The translations under genes were made by a program, and so were the position numbers. A stretch of DNA of 25,527 nucleotides, taken from positions 1-25,527 of the forward strand of contig JAFTQI010000024.1 of NCBI GenBank assembly GCA_017462825.1. Direction: 5' to 3'. Positions within the stretch are counted from its first letter, which is position 1, and every line of letters starts with the position of its first letter. Below the pieces are notes generated by a model. That model had not been told where the DNA came from. It searched no databases and was given only the letters and a program-made list of their open reading frames with translations. Below are positions 1-6,449 of the stretch, piece by piece. Source of the DNA: Clostridia bacterium. GTDB taxonomy: Bacteria > Bacillota_A > Clostridia > Christensenellales > Borkfalkiaceae.

Positions 1-535
1 ATTTCAATCGGTAAAAACGAGAACGGCAGTCTTTGCAACGATTCCGCAAGAGCATTTGACGGGTGCGGCAACCGTTGTTTCACTCATTTTAATGTTTATC
101 GGCGGTTCGCCCGTTGGTACGGCGGGTGGGGTTAAGACCGTGACGTTAATCGTTTTACTTTCTTCCGCCTTTGCGACAGTTCGCAATAAAAAACAAGCAA
201 CCGTTTTTAACCGCGCGTTATCAAGCGATTCCATTCGCAAGGCAATCGCCGTGGCGATGACGTTTATGCTCGTCACGCTTACGTCTATTATTTTATTGGC
301 GTTAGCAACCGAAGCCTCTATCATCGACGTAATTTATGAATCCGTGAGCGCAACGGCTACGGTGGGACTGTCTAGGAACTTTACGGCAAGCCTAAATTCA
401 ATGGGTAAAATTATCATTATTGCGACGATGTATTTTGGAAGGGTAGGGCCTATTTCATTGGCGGTTGCGCTTGGCAGTAAAAATGAAAGTCAAAACGTTA
501 TTTCCGTGCCGACGGAAGAAATAAATATCGGTTAA
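1..535 (+). CDS. TrkH/KtrB-family potassium uptake channel subunit, 3' part only
   Basis: Membrane pore subunit for K+ uptake, working with the cytoplasmic RCK regulator encoded next. The gene enters from upstream; the reading frame starts at base 2 with no stop before 533-535. Seen: the third pore loop region reads RTAVFAT, followed by LMFIGGSPVGTAGGVKT, and the fourth pore loop reads SATATVGLS followed by MYFGRVGPISLAVAL. These are the characteristic C-terminal blocks of the TrkH/KtrB superfamily. In the family the third loop normally reads TAGF, and the glycine carbonyl is part of the K+ filter; here it is TAVF (bases 17-28), while the fourth-loop glycine is intact. The stop lies 10 nt before the RCK gene, which has its own ribosome-binding site, so the two genes form an operon. 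The family call is firm; KtrB versus TrkH subtype is not resolved because the 5' half is missing. Confidence 0.93.
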   Translation, partial: FQSVKTRTAVFATIPQEHLTGAATVVSLILMFIGGSPVGTAGGVKTVTLIVLLSSAFATVRNKKQATVFNRALSSDSIRKAIAVAMTFMLVTLTSIILLALATEASIIDVIYESVSATATVGLSRNFTASLNSMGKIIIIATMYFGRVGPISLAVALGSKNESQNVISVPTEEINIG

Positions 536-545
536 AGGAGATTTT

Positions 546-1196
546 ATGAAAGCGAAAAAAACATATGCGGTCTTTGGTTTAGGAAGATATGGCGCTGCGG
601 TAGCAAGAGAGCTTGTAGAAAACGGCATGGAAGTGATTGCGGTAGATAGCAAACAGAAAATCGTCAACGACGCAGCGGCGTATCTGCCTATTTGTAAATG
701 CGCCGACGTAAGCGACGCGGAGGTGATTTCGCGGCTTGGGATCGGCAGCGTCGATACGGTCATCGTTTGTATGGCGAGCAATTTGGAGGCGAGCGTTATG
801 GCTGTCACGCTTTGCAAGCAAGCCGGGGTTAAGACGGTTATAGCCAAATGTGCGAACGAAATGCAACAAAAAATTTTGCTTCGTGTGGGAGCGGATCAAG
901 TGGTTTTTCCGGAAAATGAATCTGGGATTCGTCTTGCAAAAAATTTATTGAGCTCGGGATTTATTGATATGATTTCTTTGTCAAAAGACGTATCCATTGT
1001 TGAAATTGACGTAAAGAAGGAGTGGCTTGGGAAAAACCTTGTCGAGTTAAATCTCCGCAAAAAACATGGTATTAACGTCGTAGCGACAAAAAAAGGTGAA
1101 ATTGTCAGCGTGGATATTAACCCTGAACAAAAGCTTAATCAGGAAACGACGTTGATTATTATTGCAAATACTGCAAAATTGGAAAAATTAAAATAA
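546..1196 (+). CDS. ktrA: KtrA/TrkA-type RCK regulator of K+ uptake
   Basis: Cytoplasmic gating subunit that binds nucleotides and controls the adjacent channel. The 216-residue protein has one RCK_N (Rossmann) domain, about residues 5-125, beginning YAVFGLGRYG, which has the GxGxxG dinucleotide motif at G11-G13-G16 and an acidic residue (D34) at the end of beta-2 as in NAD/ADP-binding folds. An RCK_C domain follows at about 137-213. One RCK unit per chain and about 220 residues matches KtrA rather than the duplicated TrkA of enterobacteria. The ATG has a strong AAAGGAG site at 535-540. A likely intrinsic terminator follows at 1217-1243, closing the K+ uptake operon. Gene symbol chosen by size and architecture; trkA would be an acceptable alternative name. 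Confidence 0.93.
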   Translation: MKAKKTYAVFGLGRYGAAVARELVENGMEVIAVDSKQKIVNDAAAYLPICKCADVSDAEVISRLGIGSVDTVIVCMASNLEASVMAVTLCKQAGVKTVIAKCANEMQQKILLRVGADQVVFPENESGIRLAKNLLSSGFIDMISLSKDVSIVEIDVKKEWLGKNLVELNLRKKHGINVVATKKGEIVSVDINPEQKLNQETTLIIIANTAKLEKLK

Positions 1197-1216
1197 GTCC
1201 ATTAGCAAAGACGATT

Positions 1217-1243
1217 AAAACGCATTTATAAAAGTGTGTTTTT
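1217..1243 (+). terminator. Probable intrinsic terminator after the RCK gene
   Basis: Arm AAAACGCATTT pairs with AAGTGTGTTTT (11 bp with two G-U wobbles) around a four-base loop, and ends in a short T run and C. A/U-rich but well placed 20 nt after the stop codon. Confidence 0.5.
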
Positions 1244-1266
1244 CATCTAAAAAGTAGGATTTGACA

Positions 1267-1284
1267 GGGGCAGGTACGCGTTGA
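1267..1284 (+). repeat. Short interspersed repeat, class A copy 1 (intergenic)
   Basis: GGGGCAGGTACGCGTTGA. The 10-mer CAGGTACGCG recurs exactly at 13570-13579 (aroE start) and 25310-25319 (inside ribF), with degenerate relatives elsewhere. Here it lies in the non-coding stretch between the K+ operon and ppa. Its GCGTTGA end can pair with TCAACGC at 1291-1297. Confidence 0.6.
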
Positions 1285-1337
1285 GTTAAATCAACGCAAA
1301 AAAAATTCTTTTTCTTGGAAATTGTATCGTTATGCCC

Positions 1338-1366
1338 TTGCATTCTTTGAAAAAATGTGTTAAAAT
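1338..1366 (+). promoter_or_regulatory. Sigma-A-type promoter for ppa
   Basis: -35 TTGCAT (1338-1343), 17-bp spacer, -10 TAAAAT (1361-1366), about 38 bases before the chosen ATG of ppa. Confidence 0.65.
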
Positions 1367-1403
1367 AAAACCATATCTATGATATGAAAGCGAGGTGTTG
1401 TTT

Positions 1404-1934
1404 ATGAATATTTGGCACGATATTGCTCCTTCGCGTATCACTGCGAAAAGTTTTGAAGCGTATATTGAAATCCCCAAGGGTTGTAAAACGAAATATGAAT
1501 TAGACAAGGAAACAGGACTTTTGAAGCTCGACCGCGTACTTTATACCTCTACGGTATATCCTGCAAACTACGGTTTTATCCCGAGAACGTTTGCAGACGA
1601 CGGAGACCCTTTGGACGTGCTTGTTCTGTGTAACGAAGCGATTTATCCGGCTACGCTCGTGCGCTGTTTTCCTATCGGCGTAATCAAGATGATTGACAGC
1701 GGTTCGTTTGACGAAAAAATCGTCGCGATTCCGTTTGGCGACCCTACGTATAACAGTTATTACGACGTACACGAATTGCCCAAGCACGTTTTCGACGAAA
1801 TGATGCATTTCTTTGAGGTGTACAAGACTTTGGAGCATAAGCAAACGACGGTCAAAGAAATTTGTCACCGCGACGAAGCGATGGACATTATCAATAAGTG
1901 TATTGCAAAATATAAAGAAATTTTCGTCAAATAA
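1404..1934 (+). CDS. ppa: Inorganic pyrophosphatase, soluble family I
   Basis: Hydrolyses pyrophosphate to two phosphates in the cytosol, pulling biosynthetic reactions forward. The 176-residue length is typical of the bacterial family I enzyme. The signature segment DDGDPLDVLVL is at residues 65-75, giving the metal-binding aspartates D66, D68 and D71; YGFIPRTF just before it and the KHVFDEMMHFFEVYKTLE block near the C terminus are also characteristic. Start: the in-frame GTG at 1395 is possible, but the ATG at 1404 is preceded by GAGGTG at 1392-1397 with 6-nt spacing, so the ATG is preferred. It has its own promoter (1338-1366) and is probably monocistronic, since the next gene also has a promoter. 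Confidence 0.96.
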   Translation: MNIWHDIAPSRITAKSFEAYIEIPKGCKTKYELDKETGLLKLDRVLYTSTVYPANYGFIPRTFADDGDPLDVLVLCNEAIYPATLVRCFPIGVIKMIDSGSFDEKIVAIPFGDPTYNSYYDVHELPKHVFDEMMHFFEVYKTLEHKQTTVKEICHRDEAMDIINKCIAKYKEIFVK

Positions 1935-1953
1935 GGTCGGTTTGTTATCGCGC

Positions 1954-1972
1954 AAAAAAGACAAACTTTTTT
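1954..1972 (+). terminator. Weak terminator candidate after ppa
   Basis: AAAAAAG, five-base loop, CTTTTTT, then more T-rich sequence. The stem is almost entirely A-T, so it may be weak; it lies about 20 nt after the ppa stop. Confidence 0.3.
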
Positions 1973-2005
1973 CTTTATTTTTTATAAAAATAAGGGGAAA
2001 TGATA

Positions 2006-2034
2006 TTGACAATTTTTCAAAAAAGGTTTATAAT
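2006..2034 (+). promoter_or_regulatory. Consensus sigma-A promoter for the zinc-ribbon membrane protein
   Basis: Perfect TTGACA (2006-2011), 17-bp spacer, perfect TATAAT (2029-2034). The predicted start near 2041 leaves a leader of about 85 nt, in which AAATGCG (2049-2055) can pair with CGCATTT (2074-2080), or GCGG with CCGC inside that loop. Confidence 0.8.
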
Positions 2035-2125
2035 AGTAAAAATCATGAAAATGCGGGAGTTTTTTCCGCTTTTCGCATTTCTTTGACGAGAATATGATTG
2101 TAAAAAATCCGGAGGGTATTTAATA

Positions 2126-3478
2126 ATGAGACAGTACACGAAAAAGAACGTACCTAGTCAACAAGGTCTCTACCTGAAGAAGCGGATTGCAAGCACACAC
2201 GCAAGAGCGAAGTTTGTCGGAATCGTATATTTCTTTGCGATTTTGGCACTTGCCGCCGTTGCATGCATGCCTTTGTTTGAGTCCGCGCTTGCGCCCCTTG
2301 GCGTAATGGAATTTTGGCGCGTATTCAAGATGGATAATTTCAAGGGTCTTGATACCATTCAAGAAATTATTGTTTTGAGCAACGCTTGTCTTTACGCTTT
2401 GATGCTTTTTGGAATCGCGATTAACGTTTTAAAAGCGCTTTCCAAGCTCAACTGGCTTTTTAAAAAGAAGGGCAGCAGAACGTATAGCTTCAACCGCAAC
2501 GTTTATGCGATGGAAGACCTTGGGAATATTTTCTCGGGTTCGTTTGCTTCGATCATTATTTTCCATTTCATTATGTATATTCTTTGCGGTAAGATGGAAG
2601 TGCTTTGGCCTTTCTACGCGGTGCTTGGCGGCGGTTTATTCTTACATTTCTTCTGCGGTCTTATCGGCGGCAAAGCGAGCTATTTCGCCGCGGATTCGAA
2701 AGGCAATCTTGTAGAAGAAAAGAGAATCATCGGCAGAGTAGCTCCGTTTATCCGTAACGTATTGCAAGTTGCGGCGGTGTTCGGTATGATGTATTTCTTC
2801 TTGGATACCTGCTGCTTGAGCAACGTGCTTGGACCTATTTTGCAAGAAAACAGCTTTAATAACTATGTTAAAGACGATATCTTGACGTACATATCTCTCG
2901 TATTGCAAGTTCTTACGGCGCTTTGGCTTATCGTGCTTGTAAAGCACGCTACGGGTATCACCGAATACAGCATGCAAGGCCCGAACGCGAGCGGTATGAA
3001 GAATTATAGAGTATTCGCATTCTTCGTCTTGCTCACGGCTGGTGCAACGGCGGTATGCAGATACATATTTGGCGAAGCTAGCTTTGTAGAATACGAAGGC
3101 TTTACGTATATGGGGATTGCAAAGGGCGTCGACTATTCCTCCATTTACCTTGCGGCAATCGCATTCGTAATCTTCGTTATAGAGGTTGTTATGCGCCATA
3201 TGCCTCATTTCCCCGGCAACAAGTGGGAAGAAGAGGAAGACGGCTACTGGGATATGGACTATCCCCCTATTTTGTACTCGAACAATCCGGAGGGCGTGCT
3301 TGTGCCCCCAACGGTAGCTCGTCCCGACGCGAAACCGCAAGACGAAAAAGCGGAAGTGAAATGTCCTACCTGCGGCAAACTTTTAAAAATTACGGTGGCA
3401 GTAAAATATCATCGTTGCCCTTGCTGCGGCAAGGTGTTTGAAACGTCGATCGACGAAGAGGACGAAGAACTCGCATAA
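2126..3478 (+). CDS. Unknown polytopic membrane protein with C-terminal zinc ribbon
   Basis: 450 residues; I do not recognise the family. Seen: a basic N terminus; about eight hydrophobic segments, roughly at residues 32-55, 83-105, 133-154, 160-181, 207-230, 250-275, 293-314 and 338-358; then an acidic stretch (EEEEDGYWDMD); and a C-terminal zinc ribbon with CPTC at 413-416 and CPCC at 431-434, ending in an acidic tail. The basic loop KKKGSRTYSF lies between segments 2 and 3. The ribbon and acidic tail are probably cytoplasmic, suggesting a membrane-anchored binding role, but no function can be assigned. Start: ATG preceded by GGAGGG (2111-2116) with 9-nt spacing. It has an unusually good promoter and a strong terminator, so it is a single-gene unit that is probably well expressed. 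Confidence 0.85.
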   Translation: MRQYTKKNVPSQQGLYLKKRIASTHARAKFVGIVYFFAILALAAVACMPLFESALAPLGVMEFWRVFKMDNFKGLDTIQEIIVLSNACLYALMLFGIAINVLKALSKLNWLFKKKGSRTYSFNRNVYAMEDLGNIFSGSFASIIIFHFIMYILCGKMEVLWPFYAVLGGGLFLHFFCGLIGGKASYFAADSKGNLVEEKRIIGRVAPFIRNVLQVAAVFGMMYFFLDTCCLSNVLGPILQENSFNNYVKDDILTYISLVLQVLTALWLIVLVKHATGITEYSMQGPNASGMKNYRVFAFFVLLTAGATAVCRYIFGEASFVEYEGFTYMGIAKGVDYSSIYLAAIAFVIFVIEVVMRHMPHFPGNKWEEEEDGYWDMDYPPILYSNNPEGVLVPPTVARPDAKPQDEKAEVKCPTCGKLLKITVAVKYHRCPCCGKVFETSIDEEDEELA

Positions 3479-3495
3479 TCCACATGCGGCAAAGA

Positions 3496-3520
3496 AAGGC
3501 GGAGACGTGTTCTCCGCCTT
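3496..3520 (+). terminator. Intrinsic terminator after the zinc-ribbon membrane protein gene
   Basis: Perfect 10-bp stem AAGGCGGAGA / TCTCCGCCTT with a 5-base loop, followed by ATTTAT. The tail is not a pure T run. Confidence 0.75.
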
Positions 3521-3578
3521 ATTTATAGAAAACGTATAGTGAGAAAATAAGTATCCAAAGAAAGAAAAAGGAGTAATT

Positions 3579-5009
3579 ATGGCGAAAGAAAATCAATTTG
3601 TTGAACAAATTGCCGACGTCAACGCGGACTTTCCGCAATGGTATACGGACGTCGTTTTAAAGACGAAACTCGTAGATTATGGTCCGGTAAAGGGCACGAT
3701 GGTAATTCGTCCTTACGGCTATGCGATTTGGGAAAACATTCAAAAGGAAATGAACGCGCGTTTCCAAAAACGCGGTGTGGAAAACGCATACTTTCCGTTG
3801 CTTATCCCTATGAGCTATTTCACGAAAGAAGCGGAGCACGTAGAAGGCTTTGCGCCGGAGGTCGCGGTGGTTACGCACGCAGGCGGGGAAGAACTTGCCG
3901 AGCCTTTGGCGATCCGTCCTACGTCCGAAACGATTATCGGTACGATGATGGCGAAATGGGTACAATCCTATCGTGATTTGCCCTTGAAAGTCAATCAATG
4001 GTGCAACGTAATGCGTTGGGAAAAGACCACCCGTCCTTTCCTCCGTACGAGCGAATTCTTGTGGCAAGAAGGACATACGGCGCATGCAAGCCAAGCGGAG
4101 GCGGAAGAAGAAACGCTCGCTATGCTTGAAAGCTATAAAGAGTTTGCGGAAAACTGTCTGGCAATCCCCGTTTTAACGGGTAGAAAGACAGAAAAAGAGA
4201 AGTTTGCGGGCGCGGTTGCGACCTATACCATGGAAGCGATGATGCGCGACGGCAAGAGCTTGCAGGCAGGCACTTCTCATTATCTTGGTCAAAATTTCGC
4301 GAAAGCGTTTGATATTCAATACCTTGGCAACGAAGGGGTTTTACAAACGGCGTACACGACGTCTTGGGGCGTTTCTACCCGTTTAATCGGCGCAATCATC
4401 ATGACGCACGGCGACGAACGCGGACTCGCGCTTCCGCCCGTTGTAGCGCCCATTCAATGCGTTATCGTGCCGATCGCGGCGAGAAAGGGCGGCGTTATCG
4501 AAAAGTGCGAAGAATTAAAAGCAACGCTTGAAAAAGCGGGTATTCGCGTAACGCTCGACGCAAGTGATAATAGCCCGGGCTGGAAATTCAACGAATGGGA
4601 AATGAAAGGCGTGCCCGTACGTATCGAGCTGGGGCCTCGCGACATCGAAGCGGGTAAAATGCTTTGTGCGCGCCGTGATACGCTTGAAAAACTGGAAATG
4701 CCTTTGGAAAACGCGGCGGAAAGCATAAAAGAACTTCTTCAATCGGTGCAAAAGGATATGCTTGAAAGCGCAAGAAAACGCCGTGATGAGCGTATTGTTT
4801 ATGCGGACGATATGCAAGGCATTTTGGCTGGCGTGGACGCAGGCAACTTCGTAAAAGCGGGTTGGTGCGGATGCCGTGCTTGCGAAGACAAAATCAAGGA
4901 AGAAACGGGCGCGACTGCGCGCGTATTCGCCGAAGGCGAGGAAACGGAGAAATGCGCGGTTTGCGGCGAGCAGGCAAAACACGTTATTATATATGCTCGC
5001 GCATACTAA
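3579..5009 (+). CDS. proS: Prolyl-tRNA synthetase, archaeal/eukaryal-like short form
   Basis: Class II synthetase that charges tRNA-Pro with proline in the cytosol. 476 residues, with no room for the roughly 180-residue editing insertion of the E. coli-type enzyme. Seen: the RPTSETIIGTMM block, motif 2 region RWEKTTRPFLRTSEFLWQEGH, motif 3 region THGDERGLALPP, an anticodon-binding domain from about 290, and a C-terminal zinc domain with C430, C435, C459 and C462. The chain ends in tyrosine (Y476), as is usual for this subtype. The form is common in Clostridia and some other bacteria, so on its own it is not evidence of recent transfer. ATG with AAAAAGGAG at 3565-3573. Flanked by terminators on both sides (3496-3520 and 5032-5059), so it is a single-gene unit; I could not identify its promoter confidently. 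Confidence 0.97.
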   Translation: MAKENQFVEQIADVNADFPQWYTDVVLKTKLVDYGPVKGTMVIRPYGYAIWENIQKEMNARFQKRGVENAYFPLLIPMSYFTKEAEHVEGFAPEVAVVTHAGGEELAEPLAIRPTSETIIGTMMAKWVQSYRDLPLKVNQWCNVMRWEKTTRPFLRTSEFLWQEGHTAHASQAEAEEETLAMLESYKEFAENCLAIPVLTGRKTEKEKFAGAVATYTMEAMMRDGKSLQAGTSHYLGQNFAKAFDIQYLGNEGVLQTAYTTSWGVSTRLIGAIIMTHGDERGLALPPVVAPIQCVIVPIAARKGGVIEKCEELKATLEKAGIRVTLDASDNSPGWKFNEWEMKGVPVRIELGPRDIEAGKMLCARRDTLEKLEMPLENAAESIKELLQSVQKDMLESARKRRDERIVYADDMQGILAGVDAGNFVKAGWCGCRACEDKIKEETGATARVFAEGEETEKCAVCGEQAKHVIIYARAY

Positions 5010-5031
5010 AATCAACGGTACAAACTTTATG

Positions 5032-5059
5032 AAACGGGTCTTTTTAAGACCCGTTTTTT
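5032..5059 (+). terminator. Strong intrinsic terminator after proS
   Basis: Perfect 11-bp stem AAACGGGTCTT / AAGACCCGTTT around TTT, running into six T residues (5054-5059). Confidence 0.92.
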
Positions 5060-5062
5060 GTG

Positions 5063-5085
5063 TTCAACGCGTACACGGTAGGGGG
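5063..5085 (-). repeat. Short interspersed repeat, class B copy 1
   Basis: On the minus strand it reads CCCCCTACCGTGTACGCGTT followed by GAA. Its 3' half, GTACGCGTTGAA, equals the 3' half of the class A copy at 25305-25324, while the 5' half differs (CCCTACCGT instead of GGGGACAG). It lies directly after the proS terminator. AACGCGTACACGGTAG (plus strand) is matched at 15 of 16 bases at 16754-16769. Confidence 0.5.
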
Positions 5086-5125
5086 ATTTTATAGTTTTGA
5101 GACGATTTTGAGCGGATTTTTCTTG

Positions 5126-5165
5126 CTCGCGCGCGTGCGTAATAGTGCGCGAGTGCGAGCGCGCG
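5126..5165. repeat. GC-rich imperfect inverted repeat upstream of the XRE gene
   Basis: Low-complexity C/G stretch with two competing pairings: CTCGCGC (5126-5132) with GCGCGAG (5147-5153), or CGCGCGC (5128-5134) with GCGCGCG (5159-5165). It stands out in an otherwise A/T-rich intergenic region about 45 bp upstream of the -35 box. Function unknown. Confidence 0.45.
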
Positions 5166-5209
5166 AAAAAATAATGTAGGAAAAATGCGTGAAAAATAGG
5201 CAAAGGCAC

Positions 5210-5238
5210 TTGACGAAGTCAGGGAAAAATGGTATGAT
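5210..5238 (+). promoter_or_regulatory. Promoter of the XRE-mcsA-mcsB-clpC-aro operon, apparently leaderless
   Basis: -35 TTGACG (5210-5215), 17-bp spacer, -10 TATGAT (5233-5238). The -10 ends six bases before the ATG at 5245, so transcription would start at or next to the start codon. No Shine-Dalgarno sequence is visible. The short inverted repeat TGAC-GAA-GTCA (5211-5221) overlaps the -35 and could be an operator. No CtsR-type direct heptads (consensus RGTCAAA-NAN-RGTCAAA) are seen. Confidence 0.65.
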
Positions 5239-5244
5239 TATACT

Positions 5245-5901
5245 ATGGCAAACGATATCGAAATCAACGAAAAAATCGCAAAAAACTTAATCTTTTATCG
5301 CAAAATGGCGGGAATGACCCAAGCGGAGCTTGCGGAAAAAATCAATTATTCCGATAAATCTGTCTCTAAATGGGAGTCTGGGAACGGCGCGCCCGACGTC
5401 TATACTTTGATGCAAATCGCGGAATTATTCGGCGTGACCTTGAACGATTTGGTAAAGAGCGGCGATCCCGTTCGCCCGAAATCGAAAGAGCACGGTTTAC
5501 ATTCCTTGATCCTCCTTTTAGCAAGTGGGATCATTTGGCTCGCGGCGACTCTTTTTTATGTCACCATGCAAATATTCGGTCCGAGCGGAGATTGGTGGCT
5601 CGCTTTTTTGTATGCAGTACCGCTCAATGCGATTGTCCTGCTTGTGTTCGCGTGTGTTTGGAAATACCGCACGCTGAATTTTATTTGTGTTTCGGTAATT
5701 ATATGGGCGTCCTTGCTTTGCGTGTATTTAACGGCGCGGTGTATTTCCATTCGTTTAGGGAATAGTTATGGCGGGTTGTGGCTTGTGTTCCTTTTAGGCA
5801 CGCCGTTGCAAATTTTGGACGTACTTTGGGTGTTTTTCCGTTCCTTGTTCCGCAAAAAGAAAAAACGCAAAGCGGAGCTAGAGGAATTTAGCAAAGAATA
5901 A
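5245..5901 (+). CDS. XRE-family HTH regulator fused to a four-helix membrane domain
   Basis: 218 residues. The N-terminal HTH_3/Cro-type domain, about residues 8-66, contains MTQAELAEKINYSDKSVSKW and ends SGNGAPDVYTLMQIAELFGV. Residues 85-210 hold four hydrophobic segments (about 85-108, 115-138, 144-166, 175-200), followed by a basic tail (RKKKKRKAELEEF). It is therefore a membrane-tethered DNA-binding protein, a layout known among Clostridia. It occupies the place at the head of mcsA-mcsB-clpC where ctsR sits in Bacillus, with 20 nt to mcsA, so it may sense envelope stress or a membrane signal and control this operon; that is inference. The DNA target and ligand are unknown. Translation probably starts at the very 5' end of the mRNA (see promoter). 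Confidence 0.85.
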   Translation: MANDIEINEKIAKNLIFYRKMAGMTQAELAEKINYSDKSVSKWESGNGAPDVYTLMQIAELFGVTLNDLVKSGDPVRPKSKEHGLHSLILLLASGIIWLAATLFYVTMQIFGPSGDWWLAFLYAVPLNAIVLLVFACVWKYRTLNFICVSVIIWASLLCVYLTARCISIRLGNSYGGLWLVFLLGTPLQILDVLWVFFRSLFRKKKKRKAELEEFSKE

Positions 5902-5921
5902 GGGCGAAAAGGAGAAAGATT

Positions 5922-6449
5922 ATGGCGTGTTGCCATTGCAAAAAGAACGATGCGACGACGTCGTGCGAAGAAATTAAAAACGGCCGAAAGACGACTTCGT
6001 ACTATTGCTTGCAATGCTATCAAAAGCTCTTTTTGGATTTGAGAGCGACGGAGGAGGGAAATAGCAGCGTTTGTCCGTATTGCGGCACGTCGATGGATGA
6101 ATTTCGCAAAAGCAAGCTCGTCGGCTGTGCGTATTGTTATCGCACGATGCAAGCAGGGCTTATGCCGTCCGTCATAAAAATGCAAGGACAAAAACGCGCG
6201 CATTGCGGTAAAACTCCGCCGCTGGAAATGGACGAGGCCTTTGAGGAGGGTTTTGAATTCGATTCGGAGTTTAAGGCGCAAAAAATTGCGCAAGCCCGAT
6301 TAGAGAGGCAATGCAACGAACTGAATTTAATCATTAAAAAATTGCAAGACGAGGGGGACTTTGCGCAAGCCAAGGAGTATGCCGATAAGCTTTCCCGAAT
6401 GAAAAGCAACGCAGCGGTAGAGGAGGAATTCGTATGGAACGCTCCGTAA
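5922..6449 (+). CDS. mcsA: McsA, zinc-finger activator of the arginine kinase McsB
   Basis: Adaptor that binds and activates McsB for protein-arginine phosphorylation in the stress response. 175 residues. Seen: N-terminal cysteine pairs C3/C6 and C29/C32, a second set C51/C54 and C69/C72 (two zinc-binding modules), an acidic linker, and a C-terminal UVR domain at about 128-160 containing LIIKKLQDEGDFAQAKEYADKL, the motif shared with UvrB/UvrC and ClpC linkers. ATG with AAAAGGAGAAAG just upstream. Its last 16 nt overlap mcsB, which fits the tight co-translation usual for this pair. The order matches Bacillus except that ctsR is replaced by an XRE-type gene. Confidence 0.93.
   Translation: MACCHCKKNDATTSCEEIKNGRKTTSYYCLQCYQKLFLDLRATEEGNSSVCPYCGTSMDEFRKSKLVGCAYCYRTMQAGLMPSVIKMQGQKRAHCGKTPPLEMDEAFEEGFEFDSEFKAQKIAQARLERQCNELNLIIKKLQDEGDFAQAKEYADKLSRMKSNAAVEEEFVWNAP

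Noticed and set aside
1279..1297. GCGTTGA/TCAACGC hairpin as a second terminator after the RCK gene
   Set aside because: It is followed by A residues, not T, on the plus strand, and no gene ends into it on the minus strand.
2642..3340. 233-codon minus-strand open frame inside the zinc-ribbon membrane protein gene
   Set aside because: Shadow frame; composition is biased to Arg/His/Tyr and the plus-strand product has clear membrane segments and a zinc ribbon.
5200..5245. Possible CtsR operator or CIRCE element before the mcs operon
   Set aside because: Neither the direct heptads RGTCAAA nor the TTAGCACTC-N9-GAGTGCTAA palindrome is present; only a 4-3-4 inverted repeat is seen.
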